A stretch of 64,000 nucleotides of DNA from Dacryopinax spathularia (lineage: Eukaryota; Basidiomycota; Dacrymycetes; Dacrymycetales; Dacrymycetaceae): assembly GCA_037974965.1 (NCBI GenBank), contig JBBPFI010000011.1, positions 434,001 to 498,000 of the forward strand. Reading direction: 5' to 3'. Positions 1 through 12,653 of the stretch are shown here, one piece after another. The translations under genes were made by a program, and so were the position numbers. Each line of letters opens with the position of its first letter. Within the stretch, counting starts at the first letter, position 1. Below the pieces are notes generated by a model. It had not been told where the DNA came from and ran no database searches. It saw nothing but the letters and a program-made list of their open reading frames with translations.

Positions 1-1989
1 TCCGGGCTGGGCACGCCCCATTTCGCGTCCCTAGCTTTGTTCGCACGGTAATTGTGGATCGAGATGATCGCGGCGCAGATGATGGCCATTGCGCTGAATG
101 CGAGGGCTATCGCGTGACCTTCTATGTAGCGGGGGCCGGTGGAGGCGGGGTAGACGTTCGAGGCGACGAGGCCGCCGGAGTTGCCGATTGTGAAGAAGAA
201 ACCCATGGCCGCGGCGCGTTTGTACTGTAAACTCCGGAATCAGCACATCTTGCTCAAAGCCGAAGCGAACAAAATGGCGTGGAATGGTTGAAGAAAGCGA
301 GGACGTACAGTAGGCCCAACATTATTCCCAATAAACGTGATACAGCTCGCAATACACGGCGAGTCCCCCGCAACAGCCAAGAACAGCGCGAAATACTTGA
401 CGCCAATGCTCACATCGCACAACAGGATGATATAAGCCACAATGACGATCGTCATCCAGACGATTATGAATGGCCCGCGGACGAGGACGCGGTCCGAGTA
501 ATAGGCTGTGAGGAGGGTGGTGAGGAAGCCGACGACGTACGGCGGGATCGTCATTAGCTGCATATGCGCATGTATGCGTCAGATTGTGTGCATATAAGGT
601 GGGGGAAAGGGCTCACGTTGGCGTTAGCATTGGAGAAGCCGAGACCGGTGATGATTGCTGGTGTGAACAAGGCGAGCGAGTAGAAGGGCTCCGCGATACC
701 GATGTACATCCTACCGTCTTGGATCAGTTTTCCTCTCAGATTGTGGAGTAAAAAAATCGCGACCCACAAAGCATACACGTAAGTCTTCCAATCCGTAAAC
801 GCGTCCTTCACCTGCTTCCACGAAAACATAAGCTGCGCATTGGTGACTCCCTGGCTGCTGCTAAGCCTATGCAACCATCTCGCCCGATCATGCGGCGAGA
901 GAAGCTTAGAGTCGTCCGGGAAATCCTGGACGAGCCAGAAAGCGGGTACGGCGCATATGAATGTGAGCAGGCCTTCGAGGATGAAGATCCATGCCCAGCC
1001 GCCTTTCCCGCCTATGCCGTCCATGTGCCTTATGCCGAAAGCGAGGAGTCCTCCCCATGCACCAGCGAGGGTTGCGCCCGCGAAGAAGATCGAGATGCGC
1101 ATACTACCAACAAAGGTCATCAGTACTCGCTCAACCTCGCTGGTAGAAAGGACGGCACAAAAACGCACTTTTGCTCCTCGCGCGTATACCACGTCGTTAG
1201 CATGTAGTTGATCCCCGGGAACAAACCCCCCTCTGCAAGACCCAAGAAGAACCTCGCCGCCTCCAAACCCGCCGCGTTGTGGACAAGGCCCATACAGACC
1301 ATGATGATGCTCCAGCAGATCATGATCAGGAAGATCCATCGGTGGGGCTGGAGCCGCTTGAGCAGGAGGTTGGAGGGCACTTCGACTGCTACGTATGATC
1401 TGTGCGCATATATGCTGTTACTTTAGGGTATATGGACGCAGGGGGGATGGGGGCGTACACGAAGAAAACGGAGAGGGCGATCGCGTACTCGTTCCCCACC
1501 AAGTGGAGATCCGTGTTCAGGCCTGCTGTGGCCGCCTGGCCGATATTGACGCGATCTACGCGCAACGCACACTTCGATCAGCCTCTCTGCTCGACCTCCA
1601 GCCGAGCGGTACGCACCCAAGAAACTCAGCAGATAGAGCAACGACACATACGGCACGATAGCCCAGTCGATCTTCCACCTCAGCCGCTTCACCTCCTCGT
1701 CCGTCAACGCCAGCGCGTCCTCATGCACGCCTCTCCCAACAGTGGAAAGGAGGAGCTTGTCATCACCGTGCACAGCGGCCATCATAGCCGTATCGGCTTC
1801 CACATCATATGCCTGCTCGAGCGAGCCGCCTTCCGGCTTCTCATGGTATGAGTCGGCGGCGGTTGCTGTGTCGTTTGCTGGAGCCGATGTTGGTGCATTG
1901 GTTGTAGGGGCAGAGGTGGGTGCGGCGGAGGACTGGACAGTGTGTGGTGCAAGGCCCGTTTCGGGCACTGCAGCGGGAGGAGCGGCCAT
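1..1989 (-). CDS. MFS transporter, allantoate permease (Dal5/ACS) type, 3' end cut by window edge
   Basis: A membrane carrier that probably moves a small organic anion or vitamin with protons across the plasma membrane. The start is the ATG at 1989, followed by about 100 polar Ala/Thr/Pro-rich residues ahead of the first helix (DWAIVPYVSLLYLLSFL). The next exon reads DRVNIGQAATAGL, the usual LDRxNIGNA segment after helix 1. Then come EVPSNLLLKRL, ARFFLGLAEGGLFPG and, near the left edge, FIGNNVGPT and MGFFFTIGNSGGL, all diagnostic of the anion:cation symporter branch of the MFS. At least six short introns interrupt it. The C-terminus lies left of base 1. A TATA-like stretch (2117-2130, minus strand) lies about 130 nt upstream of the ATG. 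The family is clear. The substrate (allantoate, nicotinate, pantothenate or other) cannot be told from sequence alone. Confidence 0.88.
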
Positions 1990-3380
1990 CCTTTCTTGCT
2001 TGTCCTCGCTGGGCTCAGGCTGTTACTAGGGGATGAGCCCGTAGAAAAGGAGGTCGGGGAAGGAGGGGGAAAGAAATGCAAAAGGGCCGAGAGCGGGGGA
2101 AGCCCATCCGCAAGCCATATTATAAGCTCAGCCCAGGCACGCCCCTTCCGACCTTCCGTTGACTCGAATTCGAAGACCGCCGAAGAGCGGCGTGAGAAGA
2201 GCGGCCAAGCGGGGGGGCGAGGCGTCGGACGAGCGCCGAATCAGCTCCGACTGACCGGGGCAACGCAGCCGAAAGTGCGGGGAACTGAATGAGCTTATTT
2301 CGGTTGCATTTCATGCCCATCAGAAGCTGCTCGAGGCGGGGGGACGAACGAGGATCGGGCGATTCATACAGCCGACCGAATCCGCACGGACCACCAACAC
2401 AACGCAGATGCAAGGGACTTTCTGTTTGCGGAGGAGGCCGGTAACGACTAAGGCGCATGTGCGTCATCATAGCGCGCGTGATCAGCACTATCACCCGCCG
2501 GCGGCGTGGGTCCGGCCGGGGCATGCCGCCACACTTCGACCCACCGACCACATCCATCTCAGCTTGCAGCGCTAACTACGAAGCTGCGGCCCACGTATTT
2601 CGTGGAAAATGAACACATAACTATATTTGGAATGATTGATCCCTGGTCACGCGCCCTCCGAGCTGTCAAAAGCGCTGCTTACAGTTGTGAGGTGGTTACT
2701 CGATCGGCCCATGCTGGCTCGGCAGACGTCAGGACGAGCGTTCTTTGTGGCTGTCAGGATCTCGGCAACTGCGCTGATAACCGGACGCCGGTCTGGACCG
2801 TCTGGCGGCGTTAGGACGTCGCTTTCAAGCTAGGATAATTTGTTGGTCGGAGGACGATGTGTATGTGCTTCGGACGAGGAGGCCGAAGGACTTTTGAGGT
2901 GGGATGTCAGTCTCATACGAGCTGCACATGGTCCGCAGCCACCCCCGCACACAAACCTTACCAAAAGAAGCGAGATAAATCCGGACCAACTCGACCCCTT
3001 CAGTTACCTTCTGAACATCCATTCATTCCCTCGAACCTCATGACTTCGTTGTGCCTGACGACTCAAGGAGTGACGGAGAGACTCGGGAAGGTTATCATCA
3101 GGTACACAGAAGCGTTTGTCAAGGGGTCTGGTATGGAAGGGAAGGTCATACTGATTTGGAGAAGGGTGTGCGTGGTAGTACTTCGTCTGGATTCTCGCAA
3201 GCTGGGTTTACCAAGCGATCGCATAATGAGGGGCTTGGCTGCAGCCCTGATGTGGTACCGCGCTCGATGCAATATCGGTTCTGAAGAACATCTTTGTGAC
3301 GTGCCGGGCGAGTTCACACATGTGGAGATTGTACTGGGATATATTGATAATGACAAACAACGTTGACAACAACGACGTGT
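1990..3380. other. Intergenic region, MFS promoter and Rpt6 3' flank
   Basis: No convincing gene. It holds the upstream region of the MFS gene (TATA-like TTATAATATGG on the minus strand near 2117-2130) and the 3' flank of the Rpt6 gene. Reading frames across it are arginine/proline-rich with no splice-consistent homology, and I treat them as chance. Confidence 0.5.
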
Positions 3381-4751
3381 CTACGAGAACAGCTTGTTGA
3401 CCGAAGTGTTCGCCTCCTGGCCCTTCTTCAGCACCTTCGCGATCGCAAACTCGAAGTCTTCTTGCGTCACGTGTTGTCTCCTCTCGCGGAGTGCGTACAT
3501 GCCTGCATACAGCTGACATCAGCTTCCCAAGCCAAGGGGTATTGATAGATGAGAAGCACGCACCGGCCTCGGTACATATACCCCTGACCTCGGCACCCGA
3601 GCACTGGCCCATCTTTTCCGCCAGAGCACGCAGATTGATGCCCCTCTGCAGACTCATCTTCCTAGAGTGAATCCTCAGGATGCTGACCCTCGCCTCCGGG
3701 CCCGGAGGAGGGAACTCGATCTTCCTGTCTATCCGTCCTGGCCGGAGAAGCGCGCTGTCGAGGATATCGATCCGGTTGGTCGCCATGATGACCTTGATGT
3801 TCTTTGTCGGTTCGAACCCGTCCAGCTGGTTCAGGAGCTCGAGCATCGTCCGCTGTACTTCTGAGTCTCCGCCTCCGGAGCCACCCTCCCCGCGAGACGA
3901 ACCGATAGAGTCGATCTCGTCCATGAAGATGATACTCGGTGCGTGCTCGCGGGCCATCACGAACAGCTCACGAACCATGCGCGAGCCCTCGCCGATGTAC
4001 TTCTGCACGAGCTCGGATCCAGAAACACGGATAAACCGGCAGTCCGTATGATGCGCCACCGCTCGCGCAAGGAGCGTCTTCCCCGTCCCTGGAGGGCCGT
4101 ACAGCAGGACACCTTTCGGCTGGGCAATACCGAGTGCCTCGAATAGTTCTGGATGCTTGACAGGGAGCTCGATCACCTCCTTGATCTCCTTGATTTGCTT
4201 GTCCAGACCGCCAACCATCTCGTACGTGCTGTCAGGCACCTTCTCGACCATCATGAGCGATACGAGCGGGTCGACTTTGTTAGGCAGGATCTTGTGGATC
4301 TGGTAGCTGTCGCTTCGGAGAGAGACGCGCAGGGAGGGCGTGAGGGATGAGAGCGGGATTTCGGGATCGACATCGACAACTGCATGCCTATGAGCAGGGA
4401 TAACACCATCTGACCAAGAAAGGACGTACCGTATTTGCCTTCGGGCTGGACCTTGACCAGCACCTTGTTCTTCCCCATAACCTTGACAACTTCGCCCACA
4501 TAGCTGCCCGGTTCCTGGAGCAGCTGCAGCTCCTCCCTCAGCAATCGTACTATCTCGTCATATCAGTACTCATTCAAGCAGAAACGCTGATCTAACATAC
4601 CCCGCGCGTTCAGAGCATTCCTCTGAGCCTCCAACCGCCTCAAGTTCTGCGTCTTCGCATTGATCGTTATCTCAGCAGCCTCAATCTTCGCCTGATAGTA
4701 TGCCTTGATGCCTGGCGACGACGCCGGTGTCGGTAAGAGGAGGGAAGGCAT
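3381..4751 (-). CDS. RPT6: 26S proteasome regulatory subunit 8 (AAA ATPase Rpt6)
   Basis: One of six AAA+ ATPases of the 19S base that unfold and thread ubiquitinated proteins into the 20S core. Exons 4751-4601, 4549-4430, 4379-3564 and 3502-3381 sum to 402 codons plus stop, the normal length. The order is an N-terminal coiled coil (from [12 protein letters not shown]), an OB-type segment ([23 protein letters not shown]) and the AAA module, with Walker A GPPGTGKT, Walker [12 protein letters not shown], sensor-1 region [10 protein letters not shown] and arginine-finger region LRPGRIDR. The C-terminus NKLFS matches the Rpt6 tail rather than the HbYX tail of Rpt2/3/5. It is divergently arranged with the membrane protein gene at 5260. 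There is nothing abnormal in it. Confidence 0.97.
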
Positions 4752-5259
4752 GATGAGGAAGGTATATGCGAAGGACAGAGGAATGAGAGCGTTGCTAAGG
4801 TTGGCTGGAGAAGGCCACCGCGCATTACGCGTCAGCCCTGAGGGAAAGCTTCCGCTTCTGGAGGAACTTCGGCTCCGAGGTAGGCGCTTCTCAGAGGGTG
4901 AGCCCGAGGTGCCAGTTCAGCGCTTGCTCTGCAACGATAACTTATGCACTGAAGAAATCTATCTGTTACTCATTCGCCGTATGATACCACTGGAATAACG
5001 ACCAAGACATCTAACCAATCTCTCTGGGCGAAACCGAGGCCTATGAACGTTGTGGCACTGGAGGAGCGCCGACTCTGCCAACCAGCCTCCTCACTGCGTC
5101 ATGGAGCGCCCGCCTCTGGTAGCCAAGCAGGCAGGCTGTTGTCGACTCGACCAGCCTACTGTCTTCGTCGCTTAGCAGAATTCCTATATCTGCCAAACGA
5201 TGAGAAAGATCTCGCTCTCGCTTTCTACTCTACTCGTGGACCATGCCTGAACGGTCAGG
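4752..5259. promoter_or_regulatory. Divergent promoter between Rpt6 and the DUF6533-like gene
   Basis: A 508-bp spacer between two divergent starts (4751 on minus, 5260 on plus). It must carry both upstream regions. I see no clear TATA box and no ORF worth calling, and individual sites could not be assigned by eye. Confidence 0.45.
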
Positions 5260-6442
5260 ATGACAGTACATTTCCCTTTAGATCAGGCTTTCATCGTTGG
5301 CATATGGCTCGAGTCGCTTTTCTATGGTGAGCCGTCCGTTGTACTGTGGAGGCATGCTCTGATGATCAGCAGGGGTGCTTATTCCTATCTTCGTATCGAG
5401 CGTATATGTTTTGTTGCAGAAGAAGAAGCAGTTGGACAGGGTCAACTGGGTGCGCCTGCTGCATATCTCTCTTCCGAGGAGCATCATCTGATGTTTAGCA
5501 CAGCCAATGCTCCTGGCGGCGATCCTGATGTTCGCACTCGCCACTGCGCATATGGGAATCAATGTGTATCGCCTCATTCAGGGATATGTTGTGCGCAATA
5601 ACACGCCTGGAGGGGCGGTCGCGTTCCTGTACTCGTTGGCGGAACCGACACAGAAGGCGAAAGATTCGATTTATGGCGCGCAGAGTTTGTTGGGAGACGC
5701 GCTGAATGTGCGTAACTGCTACTGCTGCTCCTTAGCTAACCGACGAGCTGACACCGGTGCAGATGTATCGTGCTTGGCTAGTGTGGAATAAGAACTGTTG
5801 GGTCGTCGTCGTCCCGATTATCCTGTGGATCCCAGCGTTCGGTACGTTCCTGATACGGACGACTGTGATTTCACCTCTGACGTATCAAAAAGTTGTCGGA
5901 TTCTACGTCCCGGCCTATCTCTTCGAAGTATCCCGATGGAATGCAAACGTATGCACTCTGCGATCCCGAAGCGGCCGGGTTACTGACCTTACCGCAGGTG
6001 TTCACGTCTCTCTACCGCATATACATCACGACATGGTACACCCTTGCTCTGGCAATCAACCTCATAACAACCTCCCTCATTGCTTTCCGTCTATGGTATC
6101 ACGAGCGCGAAATCGGCAGATATCGAACAGGCAACTTCACCCTCTCGCCCGTCATCCACATTATCCTCGAGTCGGCAGCATTCTACGTCGCAGCACAGTT
6201 CGTGCTGCTTGTCACGTATGCATGCGCTAGTACCGCCCAGTATGTGGTTTTGGAGCTTATCACGCCCATTGTTGGGATTGTAAGTCTGCCTCTGTTCACA
6301 CTCTAAGACCGTTCTGACGGGTCTGCAGGTGTTCTGTCTCATTATCACTCTGACGGCGTTGCATTCGTACAGTATGCGGATGAATGAACAAATACCCATC
6401 CATTATTCGATCGACCATTGCACCCCTCGAACAAGTCAATAA
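5260..6442 (+). CDS. Seven-helix-like integral membrane protein (DUF6533/6534-like, Agaricomycete family)
   Basis: A hydrophobic protein of 309 aa built from exons 5260-5326, 5373-5449, 5504-5707, 5763-5948, 5998-6279 and 6329-6442 (sum 310 codons with stop). The start MTVHFPLDQAFIVGIWLES is the usual opening of a large group of basidiomycete membrane proteins, followed by FYGGVLIPIFVSSVYVLLQKKK, MYRAWLVWNKN and a helix near SLYRIYITTWYTLALAINL. About six to seven membrane spans are visible, with a short polar tail. The third exon depends on removing a 54-nt intron (5450-5503) that contains an in-frame stop. Members are abundant and species-variable in mushrooms, and some are described loosely as receptor-like. 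No biochemical role is established, so I give none. Confidence 0.82.
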
Positions 6443-6594
6443 TGGTTTTAACGATCCTTCTCTGTTTGGTCCAGCGGGACGGACGTCTATTGGTGGTCGA
6501 GTATATGTACCGGAGATTTGAAATTTCGGTTTAAATGCTACATGGTACAACAGGACTACGCGTTCTACAAGAATGTTCGGCGCAGAAGGGAGGC

Positions 6595-8997
6595 TCAGTG
6601 GTTTCCATTCGGCAAAGGGTTGGGATGGCAGCATGGAGCCGTTTCGGTGGTCAGCTTGCCGCCAACACCGTTGACCTTACTTTCGTATAGAACAGATTGG
6701 TTCGCGCTCTGTACGCTGCGCGGCACATCGATGGCGGCTGAAAAACAAGTCAGCCTTTGTCTCTCAGCAAGCTGAAGTGTACGTACGCGACTTCTCGAAG
6801 AACCCGTTCGGGCGCATCGACACCATGATGCGCTCAACTGGCATGATGGGGAAGTCCTCTGGGCGGGGGTTGTGCGTCAAGCCGAATGCTGCCACAGGAT
6901 GAGCGATCATTAACCGTGAGTTCTTACGCCACGTACTGTGCCAGAAGACCACATCTTCATTCTCCACCTTGTCCTTTCTCTCGCTCCAGATCTCCACGCC
7001 AGTGCCTTTCTTGCTCTGATTCGTGAATTCACCCGCAGCGTACAATTCACCATCGTTGTACTTCGTGACCCAGACTGGGTGGGTCGCGAAGCCAGCACGC
7101 TTAGCATTGAAGCTATCTGCGCCCATGAGCAGCATCTGACTAGGGCAAGTCATGATCTTATACGAGACAGGCTTGTGGGTGATCTTATTGATGACGGAGT
7201 CATTGCGGATCTTGTAAGTCCTGTGTAGGGGCACGCTGGTCTCGTATGCGCCTGCTTCGGTGATGGTCGTATCTTGTGTGGTGTAGCCGGTGCCCCATTT
7301 GTTCTTGACCGGATCAGGAGGCAGGGGAACACTGTCTTCGTAAATGACCGTGTTCTTGAATCCATCGATGGCGGGATCGATGCGAAGGTTGAACAAGTGC
7401 TGGTGGTAGCTGCCCACAACGCCCGGCGCAACATTCGGGCCCCATGGGCAGATCTGCCCATTATCATTCTCCATGGGGATCGTGCTGAGAATCCCAGTGG
7501 CACGGACTTCGAAGTCGATGCCAGCAGCCTGATCGAAGATCCAAGCGAAGATGTACTCGTAGTTCGCGACAGTGCAGATCATCTGGACGACCAGCTGACG
7601 ATTACGAGCCACGGTAGCGGCACCGGTACGGTAGTTGGTGTGCTTGTGGAGAAGCCCGCCGTCTTGCTCGTGCAGGCAAATGACATTACGCAGATGTACG
7701 GGGTTGCCTTGCGAGTCGGTCCGGTAACCGTCGAAGTACTTGATGTGGCCGAGACAGTCACAACCCAGAGAGAGCTGATTGGCTGTTACCCCGAGGCCGA
7801 CATCGCCGACGTCGAACGCCTGCTTGCGGTGGTATGGTGCGCGAGGATCTGAAACCTCTCAGCACTCGTCTATACCGGGGTTCGGCGGATACTTACCTCC
7901 GTAAGGAACAGTCATTTCGTTCATACTGAGGCGGTAGAAGGTGTTCCTCCCATCGTAGGTGACGTTGTAAATAACCATGCCGTCACGGTAGTTGAAGCCA
8001 ACTCTGAATCTCCACTTCTGCCACTGCACCGCATTGCCATCACTGACGCTGAAGCTCGGGCCTTCGGTTTGTTGAACGATATAAGGCTTCAAATCCGACC
8101 GCACAGGCTCCTCGAGGAGTTCATGCGCATATTGAACGGCCTTGACCGGCTTCCACGGCGCAACAGGGACACCCTCGTACGAATCGCCCGAGGGCAAGTA
8201 ATCCATCCGCACAAGCTCGAGCTTGACGGCATCGAATACCGGCGAGAAGGTTGCCGGCAAGCTGTAGTGGTTGCATTCCGGGTGATCCTTCTCCACGACG
8301 TACATGTAGCACTGGATCAGCCGCCGGTTCTCGTTCTCATCGTCGGTACCGTAGATCCAAGGGTCGGTGCAGACGCTGTATCCGGGAGGGAGCTGCATCT
8401 TCTCGATCTCGGCGAGAACGGCGGGGTGCTGCAAGCAGAACTTCTCGATAGCGATCATCTCATCGACATCTGTGGCCCATCAGTAATGAGTTGGGCTGGA
8501 GCCTACAAGCATAGGCACACCTATGGGGCCCTGAATAGTTCCAGGAAGCTCCTTTAGCGACAAGACCTTGCCAGACGAAGGGTTCAAGATGGCCTTGAAG
8601 AAAACACCGGTGTCCATGCCTACGAGGAGCGTCCCCTTTAGTTTGCGTTTTCTCCGAGGAAAGGACATCGGTGCTCACGATGGAAATAACTGAAGGTCAA
8701 CCTCGCCGGAGTTGGCGGTAACGGCTTCCCCAGCCTCTCAGCCTCCAAGAAGGGAATAACATCAGACTTTGTAGGCTCCTGGATCTCGATGACCTTGAAC
8801 CTCAGTGGCACGTCCGGAAACTGGGCCTTAAGGACGGTCACAGTGTTACGGATTTCCGTTGGCGTAAGTGGGTCAAACGGATGGAGTTCTGCCAGCGATT
8901 TGGGCTCTTCGTGCTTCCCGTTCACCTTGCCGTTGGTAGTCGGTAGTATGTCCGCGATGGCAGATTGGACCGCCTGCATACCCAAGGTGCCAATCAT
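6595..8997 (-). CDS. Copper amine oxidase (TPQ-dependent)
   Basis: Oxidises primary amines to aldehydes with release of ammonia and H2O2, which lets fungi use amines as nitrogen source. Exons 8997-8679, 8619-8521, 8469-7897, 7848-6787 and 6737-6595 sum to 731 aa. The TPQ precursor tyrosine lies in NYEY (within VANYEYIFAW, codon near 7556-7567). Two copper histidines are in YHQHLFNLRIDP and the third is in GLTHNPRPEDFP. The catalytic base aspartate should be in YFDGYRTD, and the QAFDVGDVGLG segment is also typical. The C-terminus DVPRSVQSANQSVLY is the usual tail. I chose the ATG at 8997; a downstream ATG at codon 7 is possible. No signal peptide is evident, so a peroxisomal or cytosolic site is likely (inference). 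The first intron (8678-8620) places its acceptor at a TAG and needs cDNA support. Confidence 0.93.
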
Positions 8998-10051
8998 GAT
9001 GTACAATGGTTATGGTAATGCGGATGTTGTGGCAGCGTCTGATGTGGAAGCCTGGGGCGCCTTGAAGTGGATAATGAGGGGTCATTATATACGACAATTG
9101 GCTGAGCCTATCCGGTATGTTGGATGTACGGTGGACGTCCTTATCTCGCCCAACCGGGTCACGTAAGGGTTCAGGGTTCCCTCGCTTAGCGGCACGTGGG
9201 GTAAATCGGGCGGCTATGTACGCTCAGAAAGGAAGTCATCAAGAAGAAACTCGTATTTTGAACACGGTCACCACCTTCTTTTCACGTCTTTACCACGTAC
9301 ATCCTATAACTATCGGCCGACCCATGACGATGAAGTGGGTGGACTTGCATCAAGCCGCGGCATTGGCTATATCCTTCTGAGCCATTCTCCCGCTGTCCAG
9401 ATGGACTGTCGATGGGCGCTAGACTCGTATGACGTTATCGATAACATCCTCGACCAATGCGAGTCAAGATCCAACACCGCCGGCAGGCTGACCAACTATT
9501 CACGGACCTCTTCTGTCAATCGGTAGAGCCAATCTGCCGCTATCGGAATGGCAGCCTGGTATAGGAGTGAGAGCTCCTCAACCTCTAGCTCTGGTCAATG
9601 GTGACTCGCTATTCCTGCTTCCTGGAGCCCTGCGCTCCGTACATGGATCTAGGGCCTACACTTCAATCCAATCTGTCTTCCCATTCCGAATCTCGGTGGC
9701 AATCTTCTGCCACGGCCCGCTGGCCTTGGGCTCGAATGGTAGCCACATCCGTCGTTATCCTCCGGAACAAGCCGGGCCTGAGCAAGGGAGCCGCAACTCG
9801 CTATATTTTGGCTACGCTTGGTGTTGGAAGCCCAATACATGTCTTACCTGTTGAGGAAAGCCACGGCACTTATGCCATCGCGACACCGGCGTTGTCCTGT
9901 TCTGGATTCTACATAATGTTCTTGTGCAGTGAAACCACCGGAGAAGCAGCTTTTCCACGTTCTTCCTTTTCTTGCATGCCTTGAAGGCACAACAACCACT
10001 CGTTCAAACCCAATCAACATCACATCGATACCATCAAGCAAAACACCCAAT
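8998..10051. promoter_or_regulatory. Divergent promoter between amine oxidase and zinc-finger gene
   Basis: About 1.05 kb between two divergent starts. Small frames exist near 9567-9984, but they lack consistent splice signals or recognisable protein motifs. I see no repeat or RNA gene here. Upstream control of both genes must sit in this stretch. Confidence 0.45.
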
Positions 10052-12416
10052 ATGTCAAGTATACTCCCGCGCTACCACCCCGGGCATACGACGGTGACTT
10101 CAATGCCTTTCACCGCTGCATGTGGGCTAATTTTTCCAAAGTGTAAGCCTACCCTCTCAGGTTGATCAGTCACACGCTAAGTTCGGTCTAGCGAGCAACA
10201 AGCGACTGCATAATGCTGACGCACCAAGTCATACTGACACTTCGAATTCTTCGGAAGGCCACCTGCATGCAGGACCATGGAGCAGCTCCGACTATTGCTC
10301 CAGTGCGGAACGGTCATCTCGTTCAGTGGAATCTCCAGCTTTTGAAAGTCCCGCCGTGCTTACGGATCGGGATCCCACGTCACCTGCTCCATCCGAGTCC
10401 ATCTCTGACCTCTTTGGAGACACCGAGATACCACCGGAGGATCGCGGTTACTTGGACGAGGACGTACCTATACAACCTGAGCAAGCTGTCGTGGATGATT
10501 CTGGACTACCCGATACACCGAAGACTGCCTCTTCACCAGGAACCTCGTTACATCTATGGCACTCTCCCGACCCCAATGGCTCTCCAGACCAGTCACCGCC
10601 CTCCACAGGCCAAGACGTGAGCGCAAGTTTGACGGGTATGACGGACGAGGATCTACAACAGAATCTGCAGCAATTGGCAAACCAGATTCACTCTTCCGTG
10701 CATGATGACAATGATAGGCTCGGCCAGTGGCAGAGCCTGGAGAATAACAACGCGTACCTCGATATGTGGCGTTCACTAGAGGCCATTGAGTCGGAACCCA
10801 TCAAGTTGCAAGTCGAACGTATTGCTAAGGAAAGCACTGTCGATCCTGAGATTCTCAAGCTCGTGACCTCTACTTATGCCGGGACGCCGGGCTCCAGTAT
10901 TCCTGGCTCTCACAGTGCAGCGTCGCAGGATGTTGTCACAAGGCCGCAGACGTCGGCGGAAGGCTTGTCTGACGAAGAGATGCGAAGCTTGATAAGTCAG
11001 GCGGGCGTGTCGCATGTCGACAGCAGCTCGGACGAGGAGCTCGATGCATGGATCCAGACAGTGCTGGGTCCATACTCTAGCTCCTCGTCCGTAGCTGGTG
11101 TGGCTGCGGGGAACACCGTCAACATGCCTTCGGGACCACCCTCGGTACCGTTCAACCCGCTTGCTGGGCTCGCCTTGCCACCGCCTTCATCGGCTCCTCC
11201 TGCTCTCACGACAACAACAAAGCCATGGAATTCCAGCTCTCAAAACCCAGCTCTTCGCATCAGCACTCAGGGAGACTTCCCTATGTCCATGACTCCCTTG
11301 CCGGGTCCCCAACCTGTCGCCCCAACATCCATTTATCCTCCTATGACATTTCCATCGCCGTTCCAAGCGACGTCATCGGGTTCCCCGCTTGCTCCTTCGC
11401 CTCTAACTGGTCTAGAAAGCTCCTACTTCATGAACGGAGATAGCATCACCCCTCTGTTTCCGCAGGATCAAGTCCCCTTCGCGCAGCCCACCAACCAGCC
11501 GATCTACCCGCTTCCCAATGCAGCTATTCCCCAAGCATCAACTCCACCTGCTCTCGATCTGGGTTCCCAACTGCCTCACAGGAGCCCACGGAAACAAGGC
11601 AACGCCCGACGTCAAGGCCGCCCCATAACGACCTACAAGCATCGCGGACGCGAGATCACCCTCGACACAAACGAAGCTGTCCACTTCCTCTGCGGCCTTC
11701 CCGCCGAACCGGGAGACCACCACAAAGTCTGCGCTTTCGTATTCACAGACCGGAACAGCTTGGATAGGCACGTAACGGGCTGTCATGCACTGCGCGAGTG
11801 GACTGCCTTTCAACGCGGGGCAGCGCCGGAGACGCTCATCTTCGGCGGCTTGGAGGCGAACGCGCTGAATTGTGAGATCTGCGGTGGGGTGTTCAATCGA
11901 TTAGACGCGCTCAAGCGGCATAAACGCAGCCATACACCCAGGGAGCGCGAACAAGCCTTGTTAGGCGTAAGCGGAACGGGTGCGATCCGAACGGACAACA
12001 ACAAGCGCTGGATGCCGCCCTTCAAGCCCCGATACATCACCATGCGGGACGACCACGTCCGGATCGACCCTACGATCCGGCCGCAGGACGGGAATGTCCT
12101 TAGGCCTTATACGGTCGTTGCGCGCGTCAGTGGACAGAAACCGAATACCGTGTTGGAGATCAAGCGGGTTGTGGACTGGGCGTATAATCGCTGGAAGAGA
12201 CAGAGGACGCATCATGGGACTATGGAGGGGTTTCATATTGTAGGTGAAGGGGAGATGGGAGGGATCCCGTTCTATACGCCAGGGGTGAGGGCGATCTTTT
12301 TGGAAGACGAGCAGCAGCAGGCGGAGATCGCCATCGGCGGGAGGAGGCCAAGGTTCAGGCGGTTGCCACGCCCTCCGCAAGCACAAGGTGACCAAGATGA
12401 AGAAATGACAGATTGA
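10052..12416 (+). CDS. C2H2 zinc-finger protein, probable transcription factor
   Basis: A 771-aa protein from exon 10052-10142, a 49-nt intron with a CTAAG branch, and exon 10192-12416. Residues 1 to about 500 are Ser/Pro/Thr-rich and acidic in patches, typical of disordered activation regions. Near residue 535 comes a first irregular finger with CAFVFTDRNSLDRHVTGCH, followed about 40 residues later by a clean C2H2 finger (LNCEICGGVFNRLDALKRHKRSH, positions about 11870-11935). The tail is basic and ends in a short acidic stretch. This two-finger C-terminal layout is common in basidiomycete regulators. The target genes are unknown. The start choice rests on frame continuity with exon 2; another overlapping frame in exon 1 looks coding-like but meets an upstream stop. 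Confidence 0.8.
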
Positions 12417-12653
12417 AAAGAAACAGGTTCTTCGGAGGCTGGTGCGAAGAGTACGGGAGACCAAGGCTTCCATGCGAAGAGCTCGGGAAGCGCGCGGTTT
12501 GGCTGGCGCCCAGTAGTACTTCATTCTATTGAGGACAATTTGCAAGGACTTCTCTACATACCCCATCGCATTACATAGTATACCCTGTATATCACCCGCA
12601 CGATCCCGTATCTTCTATCCACCCTAAAGCCCACCACGGCACCAGCGCGGAGC

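Noticed and set aside
2120-2557. 145-aa Arg-rich minus-strand frame
   Set aside because: It lies in the MFS promoter, has no homology signs and has a composition expected by chance.
5449-5503. In-frame stop in the DUF6533-like gene
   Set aside because: It lies inside a 54-nt intron with GTGCGC donor, CTGAT branch and CACAG acceptor.
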